From positions 1,674,001 to 1,738,000 of the forward strand of contig NZ_QPHM01000001.1 of assembly GCF_003336245.1 (NCBI RefSeq): 64,000 bases of DNA. The letters are read 5' to 3'. The notes below the pieces were generated by a model. That model saw only the letters and a program-made list of their open reading frames with translations, was not told the DNA's origin and made no database searches. Below, in pieces: positions 1 through 7,899 of this stretch. The position numbers were made by a program, and so were the translations under genes. This stretch comes from Haloplanus salinus. Its GTDB lineage: Archaea > Halobacteriota > Halobacteria > Halobacteriales > Haloferacaceae. Position 1 is the stretch's first letter. Each line of letters opens with the position of its first letter.

Positions 1-381
1 GCGCGCGTCGGTCTCGTAGGCCGAGACGGCGTGATTCGAGGAGGCGAAGGCCACCTTCTCGACGCCGGCCTCGACGGCCGCCTCGAACACCGTTTGTGTC
101 CCGTCGATGTTGTTCTCGAGGACGGAGTTCCACGGCGCCTCGGGTCGCGGATCGCCCGCGAGGTGGACGACGGCGCCGACCCCCGCCATCGCCTCGGCCA
201 TCGCCGCGTCGTCGGTCACGTCCGCGACGACCACGTCACCCTCGTCGAGGCCGACCGGAAGCCGGTCGCTCGACAGCGGTTCCCGGTCGAGCAGTCGCCA
301 CTCGTGGGCGTCGCCGATTCCGCTCAGGATGGCTTGCCCGACGCGCCCGCCCGCGCCAGTCAATAGCACCGGGTCGTCCAT
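1..381 (-). CDS. azf: NAD-dependent epimerase/dehydratase-type enzyme, probably NAD-dependent glucose-6-phosphate dehydrogenase Azf (partial)
   Basis: The first 127 residues are visible; the rest lies beyond the left edge. The protein opens with the Rossmann glycine motif TGAGGRVGQ at residues 8-16, followed by HLAGDPRPEAPW (73-84) and FASSNHAVSAYE (112-123). These match my memory of the haloarchaeal Azf family, which oxidises glucose-6-phosphate with NAD in the oxidative pentose phosphate pathway. Uronate dehydrogenases are close relatives and cannot be excluded without the C-terminus. The start is the ATG at 381, since the family begins with M-D-D-P. It is divergent from the aldolase-like gene at 470, with an 88-bp shared upstream region. 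Confidence 0.75.
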   Translation of the reverse strand, partial: MDDPVLLTGAGGRVGQAILSGIGDAHEWRLLDREPLSSDRLPVGLDEGDVVVADVTDDAAMAEAMAGVGAVVHLAGDPRPEAPWNSVLENNIDGTQTVFEAAVEAGVEKVAFASSNHAVSAYETDAR

Positions 382-469
382 TCGGGCGTCAAGAGGACGA
401 CCGAACTCAAGTAAGGACCGGTTCGGGGTGATGGACAGGGCTTAGCCCCCGCCGGCCCAAGCGGGTGGT

Positions 470-805
470 ATGGTCACCGACCCACAGCAGGCCTGTTTCG
501 AGGCCGGCATCAAGTTCGGCTCGCTCTACCACCAGTTCGCGGGCACGCCCGTCTCGCCCGACAGCGCCCCCAGCCTCGAACGCGCCATGGCCGAAGCCAT
601 CGAGAACCAGCCGTTCTGTGCGTCGGTGTCGGTCGATATCGACGCGGACGCCCTCGCCGACGCCGCGGACGACAACGGCTACGTCGAACTCACCGGCCGG
701 TTCATGCAAGTCGAGATGCGGATCGAGTACGAGAGCGTCGTCGTCCGCACCGCGATGGAGATGGAAGACGGCTACCCGTTGATGCGGCTAGTCGCCGTGG
801 AATAG
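470..805 (+). CDS. mptD: Archaeal dihydroneopterin aldolase family protein (MptD-like)
   Basis: A 111-residue protein whose N-terminus (FEAGIKFGSLYHQFAGTPVS, residues 11-30) is the hallmark of the archaeal DUF372/MptD family. That family cleaves 7,8-dihydroneopterin to 6-hydroxymethyl-7,8-dihydropterin in tetrahydromethanopterin or folate-type cofactor synthesis. The length is typical and no domain is missing. ATG 470 fits the family start. Transcribed divergently from the azf-like gene. The family assignment is strong; the reaction rests on characterised methanogen homologues. Confidence 0.8.
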   Translation: MVTDPQQACFEAGIKFGSLYHQFAGTPVSPDSAPSLERAMAEAIENQPFCASVSVDIDADALADAADDNGYVELTGRFMQVEMRIEYESVVVRTAMEMEDGYPLMRLVAVE

Positions 806-885
806 GCGCGTTCGCCGTGTGAGGCCGGCGTTTCACTTTCACTTTCGGGCGTGCGTTTAACTCACACGCCGGCGAACGGTCGGGT

Positions 886-1296
886 ATGAGTCAGACGACG
901 CTCGGCGACGACGAACTCTTCGGCGAGGCGGCGGAAGAGATGCGCGCGGACGTGGAGGCGCATCTGGCACAGGCGCGCGCGGAACTCCCCGCCGCGGCCG
1001 ACGTTTGGGAGACGGAGGCGGACAACGTCCTCGGCGTCCTGAACGGCCTCCGGTCGGCGCTCGACGCCGGCGACGCCGAGGAACACCTCCGGCAAGCGAA
1101 GAAGTGGTACACGATGGGCGAACGCGCCGACGCCTTCGAGGACGCCGCCGACCTCGCGGCCGCCATCGAGGACCTCGAAGCCCTGATCGACGCCATCGGC
1201 GAGGCCCACGCGGACGTGGGCGACCTCACCAACGCGGTTCCGGAGCTTCGTGGGTCGCTTCAGGAGTTCGAAGCGGCCGAGGACGACGAGGGGTGA
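886..1296 (+). CDS. Small acidic haloarchaeal protein (DUF5790-like)
   Basis: A 136-residue, alanine- and glutamate-rich, predicted mostly helical protein beginning MSQTTLGDDELFGEAAEEMR. It has no signal peptide, membrane segment or recognisable catalytic motif. It resembles the small haloarchaeal protein family I recall as DUF5790, but I cannot verify that here. It ends immediately before the convergent creatininase-family gene (stop 1296, neighbour's stop 1297). No function is known to me. Confidence 0.6.
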   Translation: MSQTTLGDDELFGEAAEEMRADVEAHLAQARAELPAAADVWETEADNVLGVLNGLRSALDAGDAEEHLRQAKKWYTMGERADAFEDAADLAAAIEDLEALIDAIGEAHADVGDLTNAVPELRGSLQEFEAAEDDEG

Positions 1297-2034
1297 CTAC
1301 CGCCCCGCCGGCCGCGACACGTCCCGATCAGCCACCGCCGTCAGCAGCCGGTCCAACGCCTCGGCCGCCCGCTCCAGCAACTCGTCGCCGAGTTCGGCGC
1401 CGCCCGTCCCCGGGTCGCCGACGACCCCGTTCTCCGTGAACTCCGCCGAGTCGTGGGCGAGGTTCGTGCTCGACACCCAGTCGCCCCAGCCGTCGCTCGC
1501 CCCAGCCCGCGCCTCGTCGATCCGGTCCTCCCGGACGAGTTCGGGGTGGGTCGCCCGCAACAACGCCGTCTCCAGCGGCCCGCCGTGGCCCATCTCCGAG
1601 CTACGGTCACCCACCGCCTCGAACCACGTGAACGGGACGGCGTACGCGTCGTCGTGACGAGACACCGTCGCCGTCACCTCCCCTAGGGCGGGGACGTTCC
1701 CCCCGTGGCCGTTGACGACGACCACCCGATCCATGCCGTGGTGGGCGAGACTCCCCACCACGTCGCGGACGTAGCGCCGGAACGTATCCGGCGACACCCA
1801 GAGCGTTCCGTCGAAACGCCGGTGTTCCTCGGCGACGCCGACGGGAATCGTCGGGGCGACGGCCACGGTATCGTCGTGACGGTCCGCGCCGGCCTCGGCG
1901 ACCGTCTCGGCGTGGAGCGCGTCGGTACCGAGGGGGGCGTGCGGGCCGTGCTGTTCGGTGCTCCCGACCGGTAACAGGGCGAGGTCGGCGTCGGCGTCGC
2001 GAACGTCCGTCCAAGTCACGTCGCTGAGGTGCAT
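1297..2034 (-). CDS. Creatininase-family metal amidohydrolase (ArfB-like candidate)
   Basis: 245 residues with the metal-binding creatininase signatures TEQHGPHAPLGTDALH (about 26-41), NGHGGN (about 109-114) and the late GHGGPLETALLRATHPELV region. In archaea this family includes ArfB, the deformylase acting on a ribosylaminopyrimidine in F420 and riboflavin synthesis, and creatinine/creatinase-type hydrolases. The haloarchaeal context makes ArfB plausible but not proven. The start at 2034 gives MHLSDVTWTDV, a usual family N-terminus. Confidence 0.65.
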   Translation of the reverse strand: MHLSDVTWTDVRDADADLALLPVGSTEQHGPHAPLGTDALHAETVAEAGADRHDDTVAVAPTIPVGVAEEHRRFDGTLWVSPDTFRRYVRDVVGSLAHHGMDRVVVVNGHGGNVPALGEVTATVSRHDDAYAVPFTWFEAVGDRSSEMGHGGPLETALLRATHPELVREDRIDEARAGASDGWGDWVSSTNLAHDSAEFTENGVVGDPGTGGAELGDELLERAAEALDRLLTAVADRDVSRPAGR

Positions 2035-2094
2035 ACCGACTCCTGGGGGGCGGCGGCCTTCAACGTCCGGCCGACACGCTTAGCTTCCGGCGTG

Positions 2095-2528
2095 GTGATA
2101 GTTGCTACGGGGCGTCCCGTACGTCGGTCGATGCCGTCGACACCCGGGAGACGACCGGCCCGGAGTCTCCGACGTCGTCGGGACGGCGACGGGCCCCGCG
2201 GGCGGCCCCGACCGCATCGACCGGGGGTGGCCCGACTGCGTCGTCTCCGGCTACGAGATGCCCGGCCTAGACGGCATCGAGTTCCTCGACGCCGTCCGCG
2301 GGGAGTACGACACGCTCCCGTCCGTCCCCCTTCCGCCAGGGGACCGGAGGGGGTCGCCAGCGAGACGGCGTTCGAGGCGGGCCACTCCACCGCCGAGGAC
2401 GGCACCGGATTCGGCTTCCGCACCGTCGAACGGGCGGCCGACGCCCGCGGCTGGACGGTCGACGTGACCGGGGGCGAGGGCGGCGGCGTCTGCTTCGCGG
2501 CTCGCGGCGTCGCGCTCGTGGAGCGACC
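2095..2528 (+). pseudogene. Degraded receiver/histidine-kinase remnant
   Basis: Two reading frames carry pieces of a typical haloarchaeal signalling kinase. One (about 2190-2330) reads PDCVVSGYEMPGLDGIEF, a response-regulator receiver in which the phosphoacceptor Asp expected before YEMP is Gly. The next frame (about 2350-2528) reads EAGHSTAEDGTGFGFRTVER, the G2-box end of a HATPase domain. The PAS, H-box and N-box regions between them are missing. The gene was therefore lost by deletion and frameshift. It lies between convergent functional genes. Confidence 0.6.
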
Positions 2529-4472
2529 TCAGTCGTCGTTCGACTCCGACCGAAGCTCCACGCCGTCGGTCCGGGCACCTCGCCGCGTCGCCCGCTCGAC
2601 GAACTCCTCGGGCAGATCGTCGATCTCCCCCGCCTGCACGCCCCAGAGGCTGGCGTAGAGGCCGTCGGCGGCGAGGAGATCCTCGTGCGTACCGCGCTCG
2701 GCGACCCGCCCGTCTTCGAGGACGACGATCCGATCCGCGTCCTTCACCGTCGAGAGACGGTGGGCGATGACGAACGTGGTGCGGTCGGCGGTGAGCCGAT
2801 CCAGCGACCGCTGGATCAGCATCTCCGTCTCCGTGTCAACGTCGCTGGTCGCCTCGTCGAGGATCAGTAGCTCGGGGTCTTTCAGCATCGCTCGCGCGAT
2901 GGCGAGGCGCTGACGCTGGCCCCCGGAGAGCTTGACGCCGCGCTCGCCGACCATCGTGTCGTAGCCGTCGGGGAGGTTCGTGACGAACTCGTGGGCCTCG
3001 GCGGCCTTCGCGGCGGCGACGACGTCCTCGTCGCTCGCGTCGAAGGTCCCGTAGGTGATGTTCTCGCGGACCGTCCCGTAGAACAGGAACGTCTCCTGGC
3101 TGACGTAGCCGATGGCGCCACGGAGGCTGGTGAGCGTCACGTCGCGCACGTCCCGTCCGTCGACCGTGATCGAGCCGGAATCTACGTCGTACATCCGAAG
3201 CAGGAGCTTCAGCGCGGTCGATTTCCCGGCTCCCGTGGGGCCGACGAGCGCCAGCGTGTCGCCCCCCTCGGCGGTGAAGCGCACGTCCTCGAGGATGGGG
3301 TCGTCGTCGTAGCTGAAGGTCACGTCGTCGTACGTGACTCGCCCCGCGTCGACGACGAGCTCCTCGGCGTCCGGACGTTCGTCGATGCCCGCGTCCTCGT
3401 CCATCAGGCCGAAAATGCGGGCTGCGGAGGCGTACGCCCGCTGGTACATGTTGATGATCTGCCCGAACTGCGCCATCGGCCAGATGAACCGCTGGCTGTA
3501 GAGGATGAACGCGACGAACTCGCCGGGGCGGAGCGTGCCGGTGAAGAGCCACGGTCCCTCGCCCCGGAACACCCAGAGGCCGCCGATGGTGAACGTGAGC
3601 GCGAAGCCGACGCCCGCGAGCACCCGGAGGCCGGGGAAAAAGCGGATGCGCGTCTCGATGGCGTCCCAGTTGGCGTCGAAGTAGTCGCCGGAGACGTCCT
3701 CCACCCGGTCGGCCTCGTAGCCTTCGGTGTTGCTCGTCTTGATAACCTGGATGCCGCCGAGGTTGTTCTCCAGCCGGGAGTTCACCTGCCCAACCGTCGA
3801 CCGGACCTCGGCGTATTTCGGCTGGATCGTGTTCACGAACCGGTAGGTGAAGACGGCGATGAGTGGGACGGGAAGCAGCGCCACGACGGCGAGTTGCGGG
3901 TTCATCCAGAACAGCAGCGTGGCGATGCCGACGACCATCACGCCCAGGCGGAACGCCGAGTTCAGGCCGTCGTTGAGGAACCGTTCGAGGCGATTCACGT
4001 CGTTCGACAGCACCGACATCATCTCCCCCGTCTGCTTGTCGGCGAAGAAGGTCATGTTCAGCCGCTGCATCGCGTCGTACGTGTCGGTCCGGACGGCGTG
4101 CTGGACGTACTGTGCGAACCGGTTCCAGCCCCAGTTGCGCACCCAGTGGAGACCGGCGCCGCCGAGGAACGAACAGAGGACGATGCCGACGACCAGCCAG
4201 AACTGCGTTTCGGGGTCGGTCGGCAGCCACGCGCCGGGCACCAGCGGGAGGCCGAACGCGCTCTCGTCGAGGAAGATAGCGTCGACGGCGATGCCGAGGA
4301 GGAGCGGCGGCAACAGGTCGAGAAAGCGGGCGAGGACGCTGGCGGCGACGCCGACCGAGAAGGGACCGGCCTGTTCGCGCCCGTACTCGGCGAACAGCCG
4401 TCGCATCGGGTTGGCCGTCCGCTCCCGCTGCTCCTCGAAGGGGTCGTCGTCCGCGGCCGCGGGGACGTCCAT
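2529..4472 (-). CDS. ABC exporter, fused permease and ATPase (multidrug/lipid type)
   Basis: 647 residues from the ATG at 4472; an earlier in-frame ATG at 4499 only adds an unlikely nine-residue leader. An N-terminal six-helix exporter domain (about 45-340) is followed by a nucleotide-binding domain. That domain has Walker A GPTGAGKST (about 409), signature LSGGQRQR (about 516), Walker B LLILDEATSDVD (about 532) and the H-loop IAHRLS (about 569). This is a homodimeric half-transporter of the MsbA/LmrA type in the cytoplasmic membrane. The substrate cannot be read from sequence. Transcribed alone. Confidence 0.88.
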   Translation of the reverse strand: MDVPAAADDDPFEEQRERTANPMRRLFAEYGREQAGPFSVGVAASVLARFLDLLPPLLLGIAVDAIFLDESAFGLPLVPGAWLPTDPETQFWLVVGIVLCSFLGGAGLHWVRNWGWNRFAQYVQHAVRTDTYDAMQRLNMTFFADKQTGEMMSVLSNDVNRLERFLNDGLNSAFRLGVMVVGIATLLFWMNPQLAVVALLPVPLIAVFTYRFVNTIQPKYAEVRSTVGQVNSRLENNLGGIQVIKTSNTEGYEADRVEDVSGDYFDANWDAIETRIRFFPGLRVLAGVGFALTFTIGGLWVFRGEGPWLFTGTLRPGEFVAFILYSQRFIWPMAQFGQIINMYQRAYASAARIFGLMDEDAGIDERPDAEELVVDAGRVTYDDVTFSYDDDPILEDVRFTAEGGDTLALVGPTGAGKSTALKLLLRMYDVDSGSITVDGRDVRDVTLTSLRGAIGYVSQETFLFYGTVRENITYGTFDASDEDVVAAAKAAEAHEFVTNLPDGYDTMVGERGVKLSGGQRQRLAIARAMLKDPELLILDEATSDVDTETEMLIQRSLDRLTADRTTFVIAHRLSTVKDADRIVVLEDGRVAERGTHEDLLAADGLYASLWGVQAGEIDDLPEEFVERATRRGARTDGVELRSESNDD

Positions 4473-4572
4473 CGTCCCTACTCGGGGACGCGCGGGCAAA
4501 AGGTTGACTCGTCCGTCGACGGGCCGGACAGTCCGGGACCGTTAAACCGCGCGGGCGAGAACGGCCCGCCGG

Positions 4573-4728
4573 ATGGTCCGCTCCCCCTGCGTCTCCGTCT
4601 GTGAGGTCGAGAACGGCGTCTGTACGGCCTGTAATCGGACGCTCGAAGACATCGCGCGGTGGTCGCGTATGAGCGAACGGGAACGGCTCGAACGGATGCG
4701 CGAACTCGCCGCGGCGGACGACGAGTAG
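4573..4728 (+). CDS. DUF1289-type Cys-rich small protein
   Basis: A 51-residue gene. It starts MVRSPCVSVCEVENGVC and contains four cysteines in the pattern CVSVC...CTAC (residues 6, 10, 17, 20), then NRTLEDIARWSRMSERER. This spacing followed by an R-T-x-x-E-I-x-x-W segment is the DUF1289 signature, which probably binds a metal. The start is the first ATG after the divergent ABC gene. Function unknown in the family as far as I know. Confidence 0.75.
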   Translation: MVRSPCVSVCEVENGVCTACNRTLEDIARWSRMSERERLERMRELAAADDE

Positions 4729-4750
4729 CGACGACAGCCGCCGAACCGCG

Positions 4751-5014
4751 TTACAGCGACCGTCCCTCGGCCGCCGGATCGATTCCCGCGGCGTCGAGGT
4801 CCAGCCGCACGCGTTCACGGAGCGGATCGGGCACCGTCTCCCGCCCCACGGGCACCGCCGTCTCCCCGTCGCCCTTCACCTTCCAGTAGAGGACGCAGTC
4901 GCTCGGCGCGTAGTACTCGACCGCGTACCGGTCGCCCTCGCCGCGATAGTGGACCCGAGCCGCGAACCCCTCCGTGTGCCACCCCTCGCGGTCGGCGAGC
5001 GAGTCGAGGCTCAT
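4751..5014 (-). CDS. Conserved small hypothetical protein
   Basis: 87 residues, MSLDSLADREGWHTEGFAA..., with an aromatic beta-rich middle (HYRGEGDRYAVEYYAPSDCVLYWKVKG) and an acidic end. No motif that I recognise. Its ATG overlaps the stop of the upstream DUF192 lipoprotein gene by 4 bp (5011-5014), so the two are almost certainly cotranscribed and translationally coupled. It is intracellular (no signal or membrane segment). Confidence 0.6.
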   Translation of the reverse strand: MSLDSLADREGWHTEGFAARVHYRGEGDRYAVEYYAPSDCVLYWKVKGDGETAVPVGRETVPDPLRERVRLDLDAAGIDPAAEGRSL

Positions 5015-5562
5015 CGGCCCTCGACCCGTATCCGGTCACCGACTTCGACGCCCGTCTCGTTCGTGTAGCCCATCGGGACTTCGAGGACGTATTTCGCCCG
5101 GCCGGAATACTGCGTCAGATCGCCGCCCGACTCCACCGGCGCGTGGTGGATGGTCGTGATGGTGCCGTTCGCGGCGACGAACACCATATCGAGCGGGAAG
5201 GCCATGTCGCGCATCACGAACGAGCGGTCACCCTCGCCGTCGAATACGAACAGCATCCCGTGCCCGTCGTCGAGCGCCTCCGTATCGCTCAGGCCGGTGT
5301 ACTGCTTCCGAAACGTATCCGCGACCCACGCGTCGACCGCCGCTAGCTCCGTCCCGTTCGCGTCGAGGAGGACGACGGTCGTCGTGTCGTAGTCGCTGCC
5401 GGGGGTCGCAACGGGCGCCGCCGTCGTGGTACTCGGGGCGTCGTCGTCCACGGCCGCCGACGGAGTTGGTGTCCCGCTCGGCTCCGTGGGTGCCACCCCC
5501 GCACAGCCCGCACCGAGAACGAGGCAGGCGACGAGGAGGGCGCGGATCGTTCGACGGCACAT
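5011..5562 (-). CDS. DUF192-family exported lipoprotein
   Basis: 183 residues. The N-terminus has a hydrophobic signal and a lipobox LGAGCAG (Cys about 20), followed by a Thr/Pro/Ser/Ala-rich linker (about 25-55), so it is probably a membrane-anchored lipoprotein outside the cell. The rest (about 60-180) is a DUF192 domain, with TGLSDTEALDDGHGMLFVF and the FVMRDMAFPLDMVFV motif typical of the family. The function of DUF192 is unknown. First gene of a two-gene unit with the 87-residue protein downstream. Confidence 0.85.
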   Translation of the reverse strand: MCRRTIRALLVACLVLGAGCAGVAPTEPSGTPTPSAAVDDDAPSTTTAAPVATPGSDYDTTTVVLLDANGTELAAVDAWVADTFRKQYTGLSDTEALDDGHGMLFVFDGEGDRSFVMRDMAFPLDMVFVAANGTITTIHHAPVESGGDLTQYSGRAKYVLEVPMGYTNETGVEVGDRIRVEGR

Positions 5563-5649
5563 ATCCGGACGAATCGCCCGCGCGATGGTAAGGGTTTCGC
5601 GGATCGAGACAGAAACCGTTATTCGGTCGGGAGTCGGTGTTGTCGATGT

Positions 5650-5723
5650 GGGCTCGTGGTCTAGCTGGTTATGACGCGGCCTTTACAAGGCCGAAGTCGG
5701 TGGTTCGAATCCGCCCGAGCCCA
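5650..5723 (+). tRNA. tRNA-Val (anticodon TAC)
   Basis: The cloverleaf can be folded by eye: acceptor GGGCTCG pairs with CGAGCCC (5716-5722), discriminator A at 5723, anticodon stem CGGCC/GGCCG around loop TTTACAA, and T-loop GGTTCGAATCC. No intron and no encoded CCA. The 3' part is partly duplicated downstream (see the repeat at 5780-5967). Confidence 0.95.
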
Positions 5724-5758
5724 TGATTCTTCGCCGAACGAAGCGAGGCGAGAATCAT
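5723..5758 (+). terminator. Hairpin after tRNA-Val
   Basis: An inverted repeat ATGATTCT ... AGAATCAT (5723-5730 / 5751-5758) with an inner CGCC/GGCG pairing starts at the last base of the tRNA. It could be a processing or termination structure. There is no poly-T run after it, so termination is only inferred. Confidence 0.4.
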
Positions 5759-5779
5759 CTACGCGAGGGCGATTCGAGT

Positions 5780-5967
5780 CAGGGAACGAAGGGAGCGTCA
5801 GCGAGGGAAGTGACCGTGGTTCGAATCAGGGAACGAAGGGAGCGTCAGCGAGGGAAGTGACCGTGGTTCGAATCAGGGAACGAAGGGAGCGTCAGCGAGG
5901 GAAGTGACCGTGGTTCGAATCAGGGAACGAAGAGAGCGTCAGCGAGGGAAGTGACCGTGGTTCGAAT
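5780..5967 (+). repeat. Four tandem copies of a 47-bp repeat containing a tRNA T-arm half
   Basis: Copies start at 5780, 5827, 5874 and 5921, are near-identical (one G-to-A change in the last), and run head to tail without spacers. Each ends in GTGGTTCGAAT, the T-arm of the adjacent tRNA-Val. After the last copy the sequence continues CCGCCC, so a 17-bp stretch (5957-5973) exactly repeats tRNA positions 5700-5716. The array ends inside the stop region of the convergent lipoprotein gene. Confidence 0.9.
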
Positions 5968-5972
5968 CCGCC

Positions 5973-6317
5973 CTACGCCGCACTCGCGCTTGCCCGTACG
6001 TCCTCCGTCCCTTCCGGCACGTCCACGGAGAACGTCACGCGCTTTTGCTCGTCGGCGTCCATGTCGGTCGTCCGTGTCTCGTCGAGCAGGACCGTCCCCT
6101 CGCCGTCGAGGAGTTCGAGGGTCACGCTCACCGTCCCGGCGGCGCCGTCGTTCCGGACGGTCACGAAGATGTCGGTGTCGCCGAGCAGGGCGTCGATCCC
6201 CTCGTCGACTTCGGTGTCGACGACGGTCGGCTCGGGACCGGAGAGCGCGCTACACCCCGCGAGACCGACGAGGAGCGCCGGGCCGGCCCCGCCGACGACA
6301 GCCCGTCTGGTGTGCAT
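5973..6317 (-). CDS. Exported lipoprotein with a beta-sandwich (CARDB-like) domain
   Basis: 114 residues starting MHTRRAVVGGAGPALLVGLAGCSAL: twin arginines, a hydrophobic stretch and a lipobox with Cys about 22, so a Tat-exported lipoprotein. The rest (DIFVTVRNDGAAGTVSVTLELLDGEG...) looks like a small immunoglobulin-like domain. A much longer in-frame extension upstream to 6899 is rejected because it overlaps srp54 on the other strand. The stop codon (5973-5975) lies at the edge of the tRNA-derived repeat. Confidence 0.7.
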   Translation of the reverse strand: MHTRRAVVGGAGPALLVGLAGCSALSGPEPTVVDTEVDEGIDALLGDTDIFVTVRNDGAAGTVSVTLELLDGEGTVLLDETRTTDMDADEQKRVTFSVDVPEGTEDVRASASAA

Positions 6318-6470
6318 GAGTCGGTTTGCGGTACGCGTGGATAAGGGCCTTCTGGCCCACAGCAGCCGACTCGGCGAGCGCTCTATCCCGCCGACGCGTT
6401 CTCGGACGGCCGTTCTCGCCCCCTCGGCGTGAACAAAGCCTTTACCGGCGCCAACGCGTACCGACGGGTA

Positions 6471-7865
6471 ATGGTACTCGACAATCTGGGGAGTTCCCTG
6501 CGCGGCACCCTCTCGAAGCTGCAGGGGAAGTCCCGTCTCGACGAGGACGACGTTTCGGAGGTCGTCAAGGAGATCCAGCGGTCGTTGCTCCAAGCCGACG
6601 TCGACGTCTCCCTCGTGATGGAGCTTTCGGACGCCATCGAGACGCGCGCGCTGGAGGAGGAGCCACCCGCCGGCACGAGCGCCCGCGATCACGTCCTCAA
6701 GATCGTCTACGAGGAACTGGTCGACCTGATCGGCGAGTCGACGGAGATTCCGCTGGAACCGCAGACGATCCTGCTCGCCGGCCTGCAGGGGTCGGGGAAG
6801 ACCACCTCCGCCGCGAAGATGGCGTGGTGGTTCTCGAAGAAGGGCCTTCGCCCCGCGGTCATCCAGACGGACACCTTCCGGCCCGGCGCCTACGACCAAG
6901 CCGAGCAGATGGCCGGCCGCGCCGAGGTGGAGTTCTACGGCGACCCCGACTCGGACGATCCGGTCCAGATCGCTCGCGATGGGCTAGCAGCGACCGAAGA
7001 CGCCGACGTCCACATCGTCGACACGGCGGGTCGTCACGCCCTCGAAGACGACCTGATCGACGAAATCGAGGAGATCGAGTCGGTCGTCGACCCCGACCGC
7101 TCGTTGCTCGTCCTCGACGCCGCCATCGGGCAGGGCGCGAAGGAGCAAGCCCGCCAGTTCGACGACTCCATCGGCATCGACGGCGTCGTCATCACGAAAC
7201 TCGACGGGACGGCGAAAGGCGGCGGCGCGCTGACCGCCGTCAACGAAACCGAGTCCTCCATCGCCTTCCTCGGTACCGGCGAGACGGTCCAGGACATCGA
7301 GCGCTTCGAACCCAACGGCTTCATCTCCCGGCTGTTGGGGATGGGCGACCTCAAACAGCTCTCGGAACGGGTCGAGCGCGCCATGGCCGAGACGGGCGAG
7401 GAGGACGACGATTGGGACCCTCAGGACATCATGAAGGGGTCTTTCACGCTCAAGGACATGCAAAAACAGATGGAGGCGATGAACAACATGGGACCACTGG
7501 ATCAGGTGATGGACATGATCCCCGGCATGGGTGGCGGTCTCATGGACCAGTTGCCGGACGACGCGATGGACGTGACCCAGGATCGGATGCGGAAATTCGA
7601 CGTGGCGATGGACTCGATGACCGACGAGGAGTTGGAGAACCCCCGCGTCATCGGTCAGGAACGCGTCGAGCGCATCGCCCGTGGCTCGGGCGTCCCCGCG
7701 GAGTCGATCCGTGAACTCCTCGAACAGCACAAGATGATGGAGCGGACGATCAAGCAGTTCCAGGGGATGGGCGACGGCGACATGCAGCGGATGATGAAGA
7801 AGATGCAACAGGGCGACGGCGGCGGCGGGATGGGCGGGATGGGCGGCATGGGTCCGTTCGGATAG
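6471..7865 (+). CDS. srp54: Signal recognition particle GTPase SRP54
   Basis: 464 residues. The N domain helices (1-85) precede the G domain with G1 GLQGSGKTT (about 104), [17 protein letters not shown] and [11 protein letters not shown]. The methionine-rich M domain (about 300-464) ends in [14 protein letters not shown]. The protein binds 7S RNA and signal peptides and docks with FtsY at the membrane. The start is ATG 6471 ([12 protein letters not shown]), the usual start; an upstream in-frame GTG at 6429 would add 14 atypical residues. Confidence 0.96.
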   Translation: MVLDNLGSSLRGTLSKLQGKSRLDEDDVSEVVKEIQRSLLQADVDVSLVMELSDAIETRALEEEPPAGTSARDHVLKIVYEELVDLIGESTEIPLEPQTILLAGLQGSGKTTSAAKMAWWFSKKGLRPAVIQTDTFRPGAYDQAEQMAGRAEVEFYGDPDSDDPVQIARDGLAATEDADVHIVDTAGRHALEDDLIDEIEEIESVVDPDRSLLVLDAAIGQGAKEQARQFDDSIGIDGVVITKLDGTAKGGGALTAVNETESSIAFLGTGETVQDIERFEPNGFISRLLGMGDLKQLSERVERAMAETGEEDDDWDPQDIMKGSFTLKDMQKQMEAMNNMGPLDQVMDMIPGMGGGLMDQLPDDAMDVTQDRMRKFDVAMDSMTDEELENPRVIGQERVERIARGSGVPAESIRELLEQHKMMERTIKQFQGMGDGDMQRMMKKMQQGDGGGGMGGMGGMGPFG

Positions 7866-7899
7866 GCGGGTTTTTGTCGGCGACGGACGTTCGGTCGCC

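Noticed and set aside
2836-4818. A 660-residue minus-strand frame overlapping the ABC exporter
   Set aside because: Off-frame shadow of the exporter; Arg-rich with no domain motif, whereas the exporter frame has every ABC motif.
5780-5967. CRISPR-like repeat after tRNA-Val
   Set aside because: Copies are contiguous (47 bp, no spacers) and contain a tRNA T-arm, so they are tRNA-derived tandem duplications.
5957-5973. A second tRNA gene at the end of the 47-bp repeat
   Set aside because: Only the T-arm half (GTGGTTCGAATCCGCCC) is present; no acceptor stem, D-arm or anticodon.
5973-6899. A 308-residue minus-strand protein extending over the start of srp54
   Set aside because: The extension is antisense to srp54. 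The natural start with Tat/lipobox signal is at 6317.
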